A stretch of 64,000 nt of DNA from Hydrogenophaga sp. SL48 (GCF_021729865.1 NZ_CP063400.1:5369041-5433040); one strand, 5' to 3'. Positions 25,828-34,729 are shown, counted from the stretch's first letter. Translations and numbers: made by a program. Notes: generated by a model from the sequence alone, not told the origin.

Positions 25828-27696
25828 ATGTGTGGCATCGTGGCAGGGGTTTCGGGGCGCGACATCGTGCCCGTGCTGGTTCAGGGCTTGCAGCGCCTGG
25901 AGTACCGGGGTTACGACTCCTGTGGGGTGGCGGTGCATTCGGGTGGCTTGAAACGGGCCCGCAGCACGGCCCGCGTGGCCGAGCTGGCCAAAGAGGTACA
26001 GACCCACCACCTGGCCAGCGGCACGGGCATCGCCCACACCCGCTGGGCCACCCATGGCGCGCCCGTGGTCCACAACGCCCACCCCCACTTCAGTCACGGC
26101 CCGTCGGCGCCGGCTGGCGCGGCCGGTCGGGTGGCGCTGGTGCACAACGGCATCATTGAAAACCACGACGAGCTGCGTGCGGCGTTGCAGGCCAAGGGCT
26201 ATGTGTTCGAGAGCCAGACCGACACCGAGGTCATCGCCCACCTGATCGATTCGCTGTACGAAGGCGATGTGTTCGCGGCCTTGCAGGCCGCGGTGGCGCA
26301 GCTGCATGGCGCCTACGCGCTCGCCGTGTTCCACAAGGACGAGCCGCACCGTGTGGTCGGCGCGCGTGCCGGCTCGCCGCTGGTGCTGGGGGTGGGGCAG
26401 ATCGATGGCGTGGTCGGCGCCGAGCACTTCCTCGCCAGCGACGCGATGGCGCTGGCCGGCGTGACCGACCAGATCGTCTACCTGGAAGAAGGCGATCTGG
26501 TGGACCTGCAACTGGGCCGCTACTGGGTGGCCGACGCGCGGGGGCGGGTCTTTGAAGCCGGCCAGCGCCCGGTCAGGACCGTGCACGCGCACAGTGGTGC
26601 GGCCGAGCTCGGGCCCTACCGCCACTACATGCAGAAAGAAATCTTCGAGCAGCCGCGCGCCATTGCCGACACGCTCGAAGGCGTCGGTGGCATCACGCCC
26701 GAGCTCTTCGGCGACGGTGCACACGGCGTGTTCAAGGCCATCGACAACGTGCTGATCCTGGCCTGCGGCACCAGCTACTACAGCGGGTGCACGGCGAAAT
26801 ACTGGCTGGAAGAGATCGCGCAGATGCCCACGCAGGTGGAAGTGGCCAGCGAGTACCGCTATCGCACCAGCGTGCCCAACCCGCGCACCCTGGTCGTCAC
26901 CATCACGCAAAGCGGCGAAACCGCCGACACCCTGGCTGCGTTGCGTCATGCGCAGGGCCTGGGCATGAAGCACACGCTGACGATCTGCAACGTGTCCTCC
27001 AGCGCCATGGTGCGCGAGTGCCAGCTGGCCTACATCACCCGCGCGGGCGTCGAGATCGGCGTGGCTTCGACCAAGGCCTTCAGCACCCAGCTCGCCGGCC
27101 TGTTCCTGCTGACGCTGGCGCTGGCCCAGTCGCGCGGGCGCTTGAGCGACGAGCAGGAAGCGCAGCACCTGAAAGCCATGCGCCACCTGCCCGTGGCGCT
27201 GCAGGCCGTGCTGGCGCTGGAGCCGCAGGTCATCAGCTGGGCCGAGGACTTTGCGCGCATGGACAACGCCCTGTTCCTCGGACGCGGCCTGCATTACCCC
27301 ATTGCGCTCGAAGGCGCCCTGAAACTGAAAGAGATCAGCTACATCCACGCCGAGGCCTACCCGGCGGGCGAGCTCAAACACGGCCCGCTGGCCCTGGTGA
27401 CCAGTGCGATGCCGGTGGTGACCGTGGCACCCAACGACGCGCTGCTGGAGAAGCTCAAGAGCAACATGCAGGAGGTGCGCGCGCGCGGCGGCGTGCTGTA
27501 CGTGCTGGCCGACGCCGACACCCGCATCGCGAGCGGCGAAGGCATCCACGTCATCCGCATGCCCGAGCACTACGGTGCGCTCTCACCCATCCTGCACGTG
27601 GTGCCGCTGCAGCTGCTGGCGTACCACACGGCGCTGGCCAAAGGGACGGACGTGGACAAGCCCCGAAACCTGGCGAAGTCGGTCACGGTGGAGTGA
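25828..27696 (+). CDS. glmS: Glutamine-fructose-6-phosphate aminotransferase
   Basis: A 622-residue protein starting [10 protein letters not shown], with Cys2 the N-terminal nucleophile exposed after Met removal. N-terminal glutamine amidotransferase (class II) to ~residue 240, with HTRWATHG and [11 protein letters not shown]. The sugar isomerase part has two SIS domains ([35 protein letters not shown] near residues 305-430; [37 protein letters not shown] later). It ends [11 protein letters not shown], the conserved C-terminus targeted by Tn7 TnsD. Function: fructose-6-P plus Gln to glucosamine-6-P, first step of UDP-GlcNAc synthesis, in the cytoplasm. Confidence 0.98.
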   Translation: MCGIVAGVSGRDIVPVLVQGLQRLEYRGYDSCGVAVHSGGLKRARSTARVAELAKEVQTHHLASGTGIAHTRWATHGAPVVHNAHPHFSHGPSAPAGAAGRVALVHNGIIENHDELRAALQAKGYVFESQTDTEVIAHLIDSLYEGDVFAALQAAVAQLHGAYALAVFHKDEPHRVVGARAGSPLVLGVGQIDGVVGAEHFLASDAMALAGVTDQIVYLEEGDLVDLQLGRYWVADARGRVFEAGQRPVRTVHAHSGAAELGPYRHYMQKEIFEQPRAIADTLEGVGGITPELFGDGAHGVFKAIDNVLILACGTSYYSGCTAKYWLEEIAQMPTQVEVASEYRYRTSVPNPRTLVVTITQSGETADTLAALRHAQGLGMKHTLTICNVSSSAMVRECQLAYITRAGVEIGVASTKAFSTQLAGLFLLTLALAQSRGRLSDEQEAQHLKAMRHLPVALQAVLALEPQVISWAEDFARMDNALFLGRGLHYPIALEGALKLKEISYIHAEAYPAGELKHGPLALVTSAMPVVTVAPNDALLEKLKSNMQEVRARGGVLYVLADADTRIASGEGIHVIRMPEHYGALSPILHVVPLQLLAYHTALAKGTDVDKPRNLAKSVTVE

Positions 27697-27705
27697 GCAT
27701 GAACC

Positions 27706-27775
27706 TGTTGACACTGGAACTGTTCTTGACAATTAAAGTCGTAAACTCGTTATTAAAGTCGTAAACAGGTCAAGG
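27706..27775. mobile_element. Terminus of a Tn7-like (or IS21-like) element at the attTn7 position
   Basis: Begins TGTTGACA nine bases after the glmS stop codon and contains two direct copies of ATTAAAGTCGTAAAC, 20 bases apart, within a short AT-rich segment. Repeated ~14-22-bp transposase binding sites adjacent to a TGTTGA-type tip are the hallmark of Tn7-superfamily ends, and Tn7 inserts just after glmS. IS21-family ends also have multiple internal repeats. No tnsABCD or istAB gene is visible in the window and no matching opposite end was spotted, so this may be a remnant or the element may extend beyond 64 kb. Confidence 0.55.
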
Positions 27776-28310
27776 TTCTTTTTCTGGTTACATGCTGGTA
27801 CTGCCCAGAGTATGTGGTTGTGCCTGATGTGAGGCAAGCATCCGGCCAACACTTGTGATTGCATCCAAAGCCTGATCGGCTGCACAGGAGTTGTCACTTG
27901 CCTTGACCGGTTGATGCCAGGAGGGTAGGACCGTTGTGCGCGACAGCCGTATGTCGCGGCCGGGAGCTGAGTTCATAGTGCCTGGCACGAAGCTGCCATC
28001 GGCTTACCCGGCAATGCGGCAGCATCGATGACCGGTATCGAGAGAACTGCAGTCGTCCAGCATGGCAGGTCGCCTGATGCTCCGCCAACTCGCGGCCGAA
28101 TGTCAGCAGCTCGGAGGGCCGAACTCACGCTCTCGACCCATACCGGCTGAACAGCATTCTCCAATGCTGACCACCGATGCGCCTAGAGGAGGATCGGCAG
28201 GGATTGTTGCAAAAAAGCCGTAGAAACGGGCCTAAGCCAGGATTGCGTGTATTTTCAGCTGTTCATCCCCTTTCCCGCTGTAGGCCCTCGCCAACTGTGT
28301 CGTTGATCTG
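27776..28310. other. Non-coding or degenerate stretch after the element terminus
   Basis: No convincing gene on either strand. Short open frames here lack family similarity that I can recognise and have no ribosome-binding sites. A TTGTTGCAAAAAAGCC segment near 28203 resembles the tip of an insertion sequence, suggesting decayed mobile DNA. Confidence 0.5.
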
Positions 28311-28328
28311 GTAATGCAAGTGCATTAC
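28311..28328. promoter_or_regulatory. Operator-like palindrome upstream of prlF-yhaV
   Basis: GTAATGCA and TGCATTAC form a perfect 8-bp inverted repeat separated by AG, 38 bases upstream of the prlF start. A second small palindrome (ATGC-GTA-GCAT) follows at 28330-28340 with the same ATGC/GCAT half-sites. Antitoxins of this type repress their own operon, so this is the likely autoregulatory site overlapping the promoter. Confidence 0.7.
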
Positions 28329-28366
28329 TATGCGTAGCATTCGTCCTCCCATCCGGAGATTGCGAC

Positions 28367-28693
28367 ATGCCCACCGCACTTGAAGCTGAGTCCACTCTGA
28401 CCGACCGCTACCAGACCACGGTTCCAGAACCCGTCCGCCGCGCGCTGCGCCTGGGCAAGCGCGACAAGATCCACTACGCGATCAAATCTACAGGCGAGGT
28501 CATCCTGACTCGCGCCGCTGCCGGAGAGGCTGATCCTGTTATCGGAAAGTTCTTGGACTTCCTAGCCCGCGACATCGCCGCGCACCCCGAACGTCTCCAG
28601 CGCATTGACATGGGCTTGGTGCAACGGGGGCGCGAGCTGACCGCTGGTGTGAAGTTCGACATGGACGCACCACTCTCACCAGAAGGTGAATGA
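28367..28693 (+). CDS. prlF: Type II antitoxin, PrlF/SohA family
   Basis: A 108-residue protein starting at ATG 28367 behind CCGGAGAT. Its N-terminus is an AbrB/SpoVT-like swapped-hairpin DNA-binding domain: ESTLTDRYQTTVPEPVRRALRLGKRDKIHYAI; the remainder (DPVIGKFLDFLARDIAAHPERLQRID) is the PrlF helical tail that contacts the toxin. It is followed by yhaV with a four-base overlap (ATGA). PrlF neutralises YhaV and represses the operon. Confidence 0.92.
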   Translation: MPTALEAESTLTDRYQTTVPEPVRRALRLGKRDKIHYAIKSTGEVILTRAAAGEADPVIGKFLDFLARDIAAHPERLQRIDMGLVQRGRELTAGVKFDMDAPLSPEGE

Positions 28694-29253
28694 GCCGCAC
28701 CCGCCATGTGGGTGCAGGTGTTCCGCCGTCACGCCTGCCCAACTTCTCGGAAAGATCGACACAACAACCCGATGTGGTTATCCATGGCTGGACGGTCTTC
28801 GCACACCCCCTGTTCCTTTATCAGTACGAGAAGCTGCTCCAGCAGGTTGCCGAGCTGCGAGCGAAAGACCCGCCTGGCTACGAGAAGAAGAATGCCGCAA
28901 AGAGGCTTGCAGCCATCGTCAGCCTGGCGTTCAATGTTATTCCGCAAGACCCGGCACGGCCTGAGTACCGGCAGTGCAACACGCGTGGCGACGAGCACAA
29001 GCACTGGTTTTGGGCCAAGTTCTTCCAGCAATATCGGCTGTTCTTCCGGTTCCACGCGCCCAGCAAGGTGATTGTCCTGGGCTGGGTCAACGACGCGGAC
29101 ACCGAGCGAACATACGAGAGCGATTCCGATGCGTATCTTGTGTTCAAGAAGATGCTGGCCAATGGGCATCCACCGAGCGACTGGGAGCCGCTGCGCGGCA
29201 CCATGGGGAGAGCTCCCCGCTGTTTTTTCAAGCACGGGAGGTGCTTCTCTTGA
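28690..29253 (+). CDS. yhaV: Type II toxin, YhaV-family ribonuclease
   Basis: A 187-residue protein overlapping prlF. The conserved YhaV block spans residues ~32-165: HGWTVFAHPLFLYQYEKLLQQVAEL, KDPPGYEKKNAAKRLAAI, DEHKHWFWAKFFQQYRLFFRF, KVIVLGWVNDADTERTYESDSDAYLVFKKMLANGHPPSDWE. YhaV is a RelE-fold ribonuclease that cuts mRNA on or off ribosomes. The last ~20 residues (after DWEPLRGTMG) do not look like the family and the N-terminus is ~25 residues longer than E. coli YhaV, so the gene end may have been replaced when neighbouring DNA changed. The catalytic part appears intact. Confidence 0.88.
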   Translation: MSRTRHVGAGVPPSRLPNFSERSTQQPDVVIHGWTVFAHPLFLYQYEKLLQQVAELRAKDPPGYEKKNAAKRLAAIVSLAFNVIPQDPARPEYRQCNTRGDEHKHWFWAKFFQQYRLFFRFHAPSKVIVLGWVNDADTERTYESDSDAYLVFKKMLANGHPPSDWEPLRGTMGRAPRCFFKHGRCFS

Positions 29254-29265
29254 GGCGGTAATCGC

Positions 29266-29308
29266 GACCTTCGATTTTCCTAGTGCGGCTTTGCAGCGAT
29301 TGAGGTCT
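29266..29308. repeat. Intergenic repeat, copy A (partner at 52673)
   Basis: The 42-base block starting GACCTTCGATTTTCCTAGTG matches the block at 52673-52714 at 34 of 42 positions without gaps (counted by eye). The rest of the 310-base gap between yhaV and the glycerate kinase gene (29254-29564) contains no gene that I can support. Confidence 0.6.
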
Positions 29309-29564
29309 TTCACCGGCGCAGCGCCAACACAACGCTGGACCTCAAAGGCGTCTTTCGACGGGCCTCGATCCCAGGGTTCCAACGACCGCTCTAGACCGAA
29401 CTGCCGACGCAGACCACCCTTGCGGCTGCGTGCTATGAAGCGGCCTCCGGCAACCAGCCTGGTTGCTTCGCAGCGCCCCGCGCCGACAGTCGATTTGTCG
29501 TTCGTGCAGTCAGGCAACTCCAGGTTCCCACCTCTCTTGTTCTAGGGAAGCGGATGTAGAGCCT

Positions 29565-30854
29565 TCAGAGCACCAAGATTGCTCTGAAATCGTTCACGTT
29601 CGTGTGAGTGGGACCTGTGATCACCAGATCATTCAATGTCTTGAAAAAGCCATAAGAGTCGTGGCGATCCAGATGGCGCTGCAGGGACAGCCCCGCCAGT
29701 TCTCCACGGGCAATGGTGTCCGGCGCCACGAAGGCCCCGGCGTTGAGTTCGACACCGTCGATGCCATCGGTGTCGGCGGCCAGTGCCCAGATGTTGGGCT
29801 CCCCGCCGAGGGCCAAGGCAAGACCCAGGCAGAACTCGCCAGCCCTGCCACCGCGGCCTCGGTTCGGGACCAATGGATTCACCGTGACCGTGGTCTCTCC
29901 ACCCGAGAGGATGACGCACGGCCTCTGCAGGGAGCTTTTGCCGTGGGCCACCGCCCTCGCAATCTCGGCGTGCACCTTGGCGACTTCGCGCGATTCGCCT
30001 TCGATCGAGTCGCTCAGCACATGAACGTTGAAGCCCGCCAGGCGGGCGGCTTCTGCTGCCGCCTGGAGCGATTTCCATGGCGTGGCTATCAACGAGACGT
30101 TTTGGTTCCATGTTGATGGGCTCGCATCGGCAGCGTGCGCGCGCGCCTCGCGTTCAAGGTGTTCCAGAACCGATCCCGGGACACGAATACCGTGGCGTTT
30201 GAGCAGTTCAAGCGCCTCGCCCGGCGAACTCGAACACGGGATGGTCGGCCCGCTGCCGATGACCGAAGGGTCGTCACGGGGCACATCACTGATGGCCAGC
30301 GTCACCACCTTCGCCGGTGCGCAAGCCTTGGCCAGCTGACCGCCCTTGATCCGGGACAGGTGCCGACGGATCACATTCATGTCCTTGATGTTGGCTCCAG
30401 AGGCCAACAACTGCCGGTTGATGTCCTGCTTCTGTTCGAGCGACAGCCCTTCCACCGGCAACACCAGCAGCGAGGATGCTCCGCCGGACAGGAGACACAG
30501 CACCAGATCGTCTTCGGTGAGTCCCGCCACTTCCGACAGCATCCGCTCGGCAGCATCGACACTGGCTTGGTCCGGGACCGGGTGCGCGGCTTCCAGAATG
30601 TCGATCCGATGAGCGAGTCCGGGCGGATGCGGCGGGACATGGCCGTAACGCGTCGCGACCGCACCTGAGATGGCGTGCCCGCTCGGCCAGTGTTCTTCCA
30701 CCGCGTACGCCATGGCCGCCGCGGCTTTTCCGGCGCCCACCACCACGGTTCGACCTTTGGGTGGCGCGGGCAGGTAGGTTGCCATGACCTCGCGGGGGTG
30801 GGCGCGACCGATCGCGCTCAGAAACAGGGCTTGAAGCAGATCTCGGGGATTCAT
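29565..30854 (-). CDS. Glycerate 2-kinase, MOFRL (GckA/TtuD) family
   Basis: A 429-residue enzyme starting at ATG 30854. It has the two-domain architecture of class II glycerate kinases: an N-terminal Rossmann-like domain (VVVGAGKAAAAMAYAVE, CLLSGGASSLLVLPVEGLSLEQKQ, HLSRIKGGQLAKA, ISDVPRDDPSVIGSGPT) and a C-terminal MOFRL domain (VILSGGETTVTV, GRGGRAGEFCLGLALAL, ADTDGIDG, DLVITGPTHTNVNDFRAILV). It makes 2-phosphoglycerate from glycerate and ATP in the cytoplasm. It is the last gene of a nine-gene minus-strand operon; with the 2-hydroxyacid dehydrogenase at 31597 it can form a hydroxypyruvate/glycerate branch feeding glycolysis (inference). Confidence 0.93.
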   Translation of the reverse strand: MNPRDLLQALFLSAIGRAHPREVMATYLPAPPKGRTVVVGAGKAAAAMAYAVEEHWPSGHAISGAVATRYGHVPPHPPGLAHRIDILEAAHPVPDQASVDAAERMLSEVAGLTEDDLVLCLLSGGASSLLVLPVEGLSLEQKQDINRQLLASGANIKDMNVIRRHLSRIKGGQLAKACAPAKVVTLAISDVPRDDPSVIGSGPTIPCSSSPGEALELLKRHGIRVPGSVLEHLEREARAHAADASPSTWNQNVSLIATPWKSLQAAAEAARLAGFNVHVLSDSIEGESREVAKVHAEIARAVAHGKSSLQRPCVILSGGETTVTVNPLVPNRGRGGRAGEFCLGLALALGGEPNIWALAADTDGIDGVELNAGAFVAPDTIARGELAGLSLQRHLDRHDSYGFFKTLNDLVITGPTHTNVNDFRAILVL

Positions 30855-30882
30855 GGTGAACACAGCGTTGAAGGGGGACTGC

Positions 30883-31584
30883 TCAATGCAACGGGAAGCT
30901 GCGATGGAACGGGTAGAGCCGCCGCGCGTTGTCGTCGGCCTGACCCGGGGAAACGAACGCCTCATCGGACCACCAGCAGCCCGCTTCCGCCTGGGGCTGG
31001 CCACTGCCCAACACCACCCTGTCCGGGGTATGGCGACACACCAGCCGGTTCATGGGGTGGAAGCCGTCGTCTGACTGGGAGCCGGTCAGCTTGAGGTAAA
31101 CATTGCCCATGTCGAACCACCACAGAATGGTGGGCGCCGACGGTTCGTGGGCGTCGGGGCGGGACCTCGCAGGTGCGAGGCAAAACCTGCGATCCAGCCG
31201 GGCCAAGAACGGGGCAAGCCTGCCCACCAGGTCCCAGGGCATGTCCAGTTCGATGTGCCAGGTGCGAGGCAAAACATCGTGCAAACGCTGTACCTCGTCT
31301 TGAGCGCGAGCACGCGTGTCGGACGCCGTCAACCGGACCAGGGCACCACAGGTGCCGTGCGCCTGCAGGTGGTCAAAACCCAGGGACAGGTCGTGGCCGT
31401 TGATCAGTGCCACGCCGCAGGCTCCCTGGCCGAGACCCAGGCGCGACATCCATTCGTTCCTGGATCTCGGATCGGCGCCTTTCTGTACAAACACCACCCC
31501 GGAAGGCTTCCAGCGCCTGAGGTGCTGGTCCACACGGTCGGGATTCGTGAGACTGCAGACCTCCAGGTGGCAGTCGTAGTGCAT
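30883..31584 (-). CDS. Amidohydrolase-2-like protein lacking metal ligands
   Basis: A 233-residue TIM-barrel protein resembling the amidohydrolase-2 (PDC hydrolase-like) family, but the active-site residues appear missing. The N-terminal DxHxH is YDCHLEV; the mid-chain Val-Ile-Asp-His segment reads FCLAPARS; the C-terminal GSDWPH reads VLGSGQPQ. Structural landmarks remain: GNVYLKLTGSQS (normally NVxxKLSG) and DNARRLYPF (normally NxxRLYxF). It is also shorter than typical (about 270-300). It is translated in the operon, so it may be a non-catalytic homologue or a decaying gene. Confidence 0.72.
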   Translation of the reverse strand: MHYDCHLEVCSLTNPDRVDQHLRRWKPSGVVFVQKGADPRSRNEWMSRLGLGQGACGVALINGHDLSLGFDHLQAHGTCGALVRLTASDTRARAQDEVQRLHDVLPRTWHIELDMPWDLVGRLAPFLARLDRRFCLAPARSRPDAHEPSAPTILWWFDMGNVYLKLTGSQSDDGFHPMNRLVCRHTPDRVVLGSGQPQAEAGCWWSDEAFVSPGQADDNARRLYPFHRSFPLH

Positions 31585-31596
31585 GGCGAGACCGGG

Positions 31597-32553
31597 TTAT
31601 GCCGCCACCAGATGCTTCGGCTGCCCGCTCACGAACGCTTCGATGTTGTCGATGAGCTGGTCGGCCAGGCCCTGGATGCCTTCGTCGCTCGCCCATGCCA
31701 CATGCGGTGTGAGGATGAAGTCCGGGCGCTGGTTCAAGGCCATGAACGGGTGGTCGGGCGGCGGCGGCTCGACGCTGACCACGTCAAACCCTGCGCCTGA
31801 AATCTGCCCAGCAGTCAGCGCTGGCCCGACCGCAGACTCGTCGACCAGCCCACCCCGCGCCGTGTTGATGAGCAGGGGCTTGCGCCGCATCTTCGCAAAC
31901 TCGGGCGCACCGATCATGTCCCGCGTTTCGTCGTTGAGCGGGCAGTGCAAGGTGATGATGTCCGACCGTTCCAACACATCGTCGAACAGTGTGTACAGGG
32001 TACCCATGGGCTTGTGACCCTTGAACCCTGAAAACAGCACCCGCATGCCCAGCGCTTTGCCCATCTCGGCCACGGACTGCCCCAGCACGCCATCGCCGAT
32101 CACTCCGAGCGTGGACCCTGCCAGGTCGCGGATGGGGTGGTCGAAATAGCAGAACTGCCCCGACGCCTGCCAGCGGCCCGCCTTGACCGAGTCGCGGTAG
32201 GCACAGATGCTGCGGCGCAGGGCGAAGATGAGCGCAAAGGTGTGCTCGGGCACGGTGTGGACCGCGTAGTTGCGGATGTTGCTCACCGCAATGCCACGGG
32301 CGGCGCAGGCCTTGAGGTCCACGTTGTCCGTGCCCGTGGCTGCCACCGCCACCAGCTTCAGGCGGGGCGCCTGCCGCAGCATGTCCTGCGTCAGCTTCAC
32401 CTTGTTGACGACCACGATGTCGGCCTCGGCGATGCGCGGCCCGACATCCTCGGGCTGCGTTCTGCCGTGGATCGTCAGCTGGTGCGCAAACCCGGGACTG
32501 CGCAGCACCGTCTGTGGCGAAATGGTTTCCCGGTCAAGAAATACGATGTTCAT
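31597..32553 (-). CDS. D-isomer-specific 2-hydroxyacid dehydrogenase
   Basis: A 318-residue NAD(P)-dependent enzyme. Rossmann motif GVIGDGVLGQSVAEMGKALG; catalytic Arg in NTARGGLVDE, Glu in DVVSVEPPPPDHP, His in LTPHVAWAS. N-terminal catalytic lobe includes VAATGTDNVDL and NIRNYAVHTVPEHTFALIFAL. Most similar in pattern to glycerate/hydroxypyruvate or glyoxylate reductases. Probable reaction: reversible reduction of hydroxypyruvate or another 2-keto acid. Twelve bases from the amidohydrolase-like gene and 23 from the binding-protein gene in the same operon. Confidence 0.92.
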   Translation of the reverse strand: MNIVFLDRETISPQTVLRSPGFAHQLTIHGRTQPEDVGPRIAEADIVVVNKVKLTQDMLRQAPRLKLVAVAATGTDNVDLKACAARGIAVSNIRNYAVHTVPEHTFALIFALRRSICAYRDSVKAGRWQASGQFCYFDHPIRDLAGSTLGVIGDGVLGQSVAEMGKALGMRVLFSGFKGHKPMGTLYTLFDDVLERSDIITLHCPLNDETRDMIGAPEFAKMRRKPLLINTARGGLVDESAVGPALTAGQISGAGFDVVSVEPPPPDHPFMALNQRPDFILTPHVAWASDEGIQGLADQLIDNIEAFVSGQPKHLVAA

Positions 32554-32576
32554 GGGGTGTGGGTCTGGTTCGAAGG

Positions 32577-33554
32577 TCAGTCCAGCGTGATGGCGGCCTT
32601 TTTGATCACCTGGCCCCAGAACTCCAGTTCCTTCTTCGTGTAGGCACCCAGCTGGACGGGCGTCATGACCTCGGTGGTCGTGCCCGAATCCTCGGCCTTC
32701 TTTTTGACATCCGGCTGCTGAAGGATCTTACTCACGGCCTGGTTCAGGGTCTGCACCACATCGGCCGGGGTACCCGCAGGCGCGTACAGCGCAAACCAGG
32801 AATCCAGCTTGAACTGCGGCAGGCCGGCTTCCGCCACCGTGGGCACATCTGGCAGGGAGGGCAAGCGCTTGTCGCTGGTCACCGCGAGGGGTTTCATCTT
32901 GCCCGCCTTGATCTGGCTTACCACCGATGCCGGCGTGGTGATGAACATGTCCACATTGCCGCCCAGCAGGTCCTGCACCGCCGGAGCGGCGCCCTTGTAG
33001 GGCACATGGGTCATCTCTGTCCCGGTTTGCTGCTGGAGCATTTCGGCCGCGATGTGCTGGATGGAGCCGTTGCCCGACGAGGCGTAGTTCAGCTTGCCCG
33101 GGTTGGCCTTTGCGAAAGTGATCAGCTCCTGCATGCTCTTGAAAGGCAGCGCCGTCTTGATCACCACCACCTGTGGCGCCCTGGTCATCATGGCCACCGG
33201 CTCGAAATCCTTGATCGGGTCCCAGCCGGCCTTCTTGAACAGGTGCGGGTTGCCGACCTGGTAGCCGCTGTAGGCGACGAGCAAGGTGTAGCCATCGGGC
33301 TTGGCGCGGGCCACGGCCTGGTTGCCAATGTTGCCGGCGCCACCGGCCTTGTTCTCCACGATCACCGGCTGACCCAGCGCCGTGGACAGCTGATCGGCCA
33401 CTAGGCGGGCGGTGAAGTCGGTCGTGCCGCCCGGCGCGCTGGGCACCACCAGTGTGATCGGCTTGTCCGGGAACTTGCCTTGTGCATAGGTGGCGCCTGT
33501 CATGGCACACAACAGGGCCGAAGCGCCCAAGAGGGTAAGGTTGCGTCGTTTCAT
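32577..33554 (-). CDS. Bug/TctC-family substrate-binding protein
   Basis: A 325-residue periplasmic protein. Signal peptide at the start (MKRRNLTLLGASALLCAMTGATYAQ). Family pattern: FPDKPITLVVPSAPGGTTDFTARLVADQLS, VIVENKAGGAGNIGNQAVARAKPDGYTLL, YASSGNGSIQHIAAEMLQQQTG and HVPYKGAAPAVQDLLGGNVDMFITT. These extracytoplasmic receptors usually bind carboxylates or other small acids and partner with TctA/TctB membrane proteins, which are not visible here; orphan Bug proteins are normal in this family. Its gene lies in the middle of the catabolic operon and probably binds the substrate degraded there. Confidence 0.93.
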   Translation of the reverse strand: MKRRNLTLLGASALLCAMTGATYAQGKFPDKPITLVVPSAPGGTTDFTARLVADQLSTALGQPVIVENKAGGAGNIGNQAVARAKPDGYTLLVAYSGYQVGNPHLFKKAGWDPIKDFEPVAMMTRAPQVVVIKTALPFKSMQELITFAKANPGKLNYASSGNGSIQHIAAEMLQQQTGTEMTHVPYKGAAPAVQDLLGGNVDMFITTPASVVSQIKAGKMKPLAVTSDKRLPSLPDVPTVAEAGLPQFKLDSWFALYAPAGTPADVVQTLNQAVSKILQQPDVKKKAEDSGTTTEVMTPVQLGAYTKKELEFWGQVIKKAAITLD

Positions 33555-33588
33555 TTTTTTGTCTCCGGTGGGTGGTGGTTGGGGGAAC

Positions 33589-34305
33589 TCAGGAAGGGTT
33601 TCGGGTGCTGTCGAGCCAGTGGCCCAGCGCTTGTGTCACGGCCACCGGTTGTTCGATGGTCGACAAGTGACCGCAGTCCTCGATCACGACCAGTCGGGAA
33701 CCGGGGACGCACGCCGCCATGGCTTCGTGGTCGGCCAGGGGTGTCACCGGGTCCTGCCGGCCGCAGATCAGCAGCGTGGGAACGTCGACCCGTTTGAGGT
33801 CCTGGTGGGAGTCCGGGCGGGTCAGCATCGCGGTCTGCTGTTGGTACTGACCCCGGGCACCGACGCTGCGGGCCATGCTGCCCATCAGCTCCACCAGCGC
33901 GGCGTCTTGTGTGTGTGCCGGCAAAAGCCAGCGCGATGGCAGCACGGGAATGAGTGCCTCGATACCACCTTGCTGGACGGTGGCGATGTCGCGCAGCCGG
34001 CCGTCCCGGCGGGCCGGGTGGTCGGCCACCGCGGTGGTGTCGATGAGCACGAGGCGCTCCAGCCGGTGCAGAGCCTGTCGGATTAGCTCGAACGCCATGT
34101 ACCCGCCCAGCGACAGCCCGATGAGCGTGAAGCGTTCGGGGGTGTGGGCCAGCAGGTGTTGCGCCATGGCCGCCATCGAGGTCTGCTCGCGGAAGACGAA
34201 CACTTGGCAGTCGTGGGTCGCGCTCAACGCCTCGATCTGGTGGGCGTAGAGGCGCTCATCCGTCATGTGCGCGCAGGCGAACGCGAGAAAGGGTCGTGTG
34301 CTCAT
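33589..34305 (-). CDS. Alpha/beta hydrolase
   Basis: A 238-residue protein of the classic alpha/beta-hydrolase fold. Nucleophile in GLSLGGYMAFELI (GxSxG), acid Asp in LICGRQDPVTPLADHEAMAA, His in VIEDCGHLSTIEQP. Lengths and motifs resemble 3-oxoadipate enol-lactonase or lipolytic hydrolases. No signal peptide. It sits between the Bug protein and the VOC gene in the operon, so it probably hydrolyses an ester or lactone intermediate of the pathway (inference). Confidence 0.86.
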   Translation of the reverse strand: MSTRPFLAFACAHMTDERLYAHQIEALSATHDCQVFVFREQTSMAAMAQHLLAHTPERFTLIGLSLGGYMAFELIRQALHRLERLVLIDTTAVADHPARRDGRLRDIATVQQGGIEALIPVLPSRWLLPAHTQDAALVELMGSMARSVGARGQYQQQTAMLTRPDSHQDLKRVDVPTLLICGRQDPVTPLADHEAMAACVPGSRLVVIEDCGHLSTIEQPVAVTQALGHWLDSTRNPS

Positions 34306-34336
34306 GCCGTCGTTCCTCAGGGGCCGGGCGGCCGTG

Positions 34337-34729
34337 TCAGGCCAGCTCCGAGATCTCGATGAGGTTCAGGTCCGGGTCGCGCACGTAGACGGAGCGGATC
34401 TTCTGGGTCGCGCCGGTACGCATCACGGGCCCTTCGACGATCGGCCACGGCGCTGCGTTGAGCCGCTCGACGACCTGTTCCAGCGGCACGCTGGCGATGA
34501 AGCACAGGTCCAGCGCACCCGGGACCGGCAGATGGGCCTTGGGCTCGAACTCCGCGCCTTGCACATGCAGGTTGATCTTCTGGTGTCCGAACTTGAAGGC
34601 CTGGCGTTCCACAGGGGGTGTGCCGCCGACGAAGGTCTCCAGCTGCATGCCCAGCACGCGGGTGTAGAAGTCGACGCAGGCCTCGCGGCGGGCGGTGGTG
34701 AGGACCAGGTGGTCGAGGTGGTGAATCAT
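34337..34729 (-). CDS. VOC-family (glyoxalase-like) metalloprotein
   Basis: A 130-residue protein. Pattern HHLDHLVLTTARREACVDFYTRVLGMQLE at the start and HLPVPGALDLCFIAS, then SVYVRDPDLNLIEISELA at the end is typical of a VOC-fold enzyme with His, His and Glu metal ligands (DHL, INLHV and LIEIS). Family members include isomerases, ring-cleavage dioxygenases and glyoxalases. Function not assignable. Its stop and the lyase gene's stop/start regions overlap by four bases, so it is translationally coupled to the HMG-CoA-lyase-like gene upstream. Confidence 0.86.
   Translation of the reverse strand: MIHHLDHLVLTTARREACVDFYTRVLGMQLETFVGGTPPVERQAFKFGHQKINLHVQGAEFEPKAHLPVPGALDLCFIASVPLEQVVERLNAAPWPIVEGPVMRTGATQKIRSVYVRDPDLNLIEISELA

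Noticed and set aside
27706..27790. Short reading frame MNLLTLELFLTIK after glmS
   Set aside because: It only reflects the terminal repeats and has no similarity or further coding potential.
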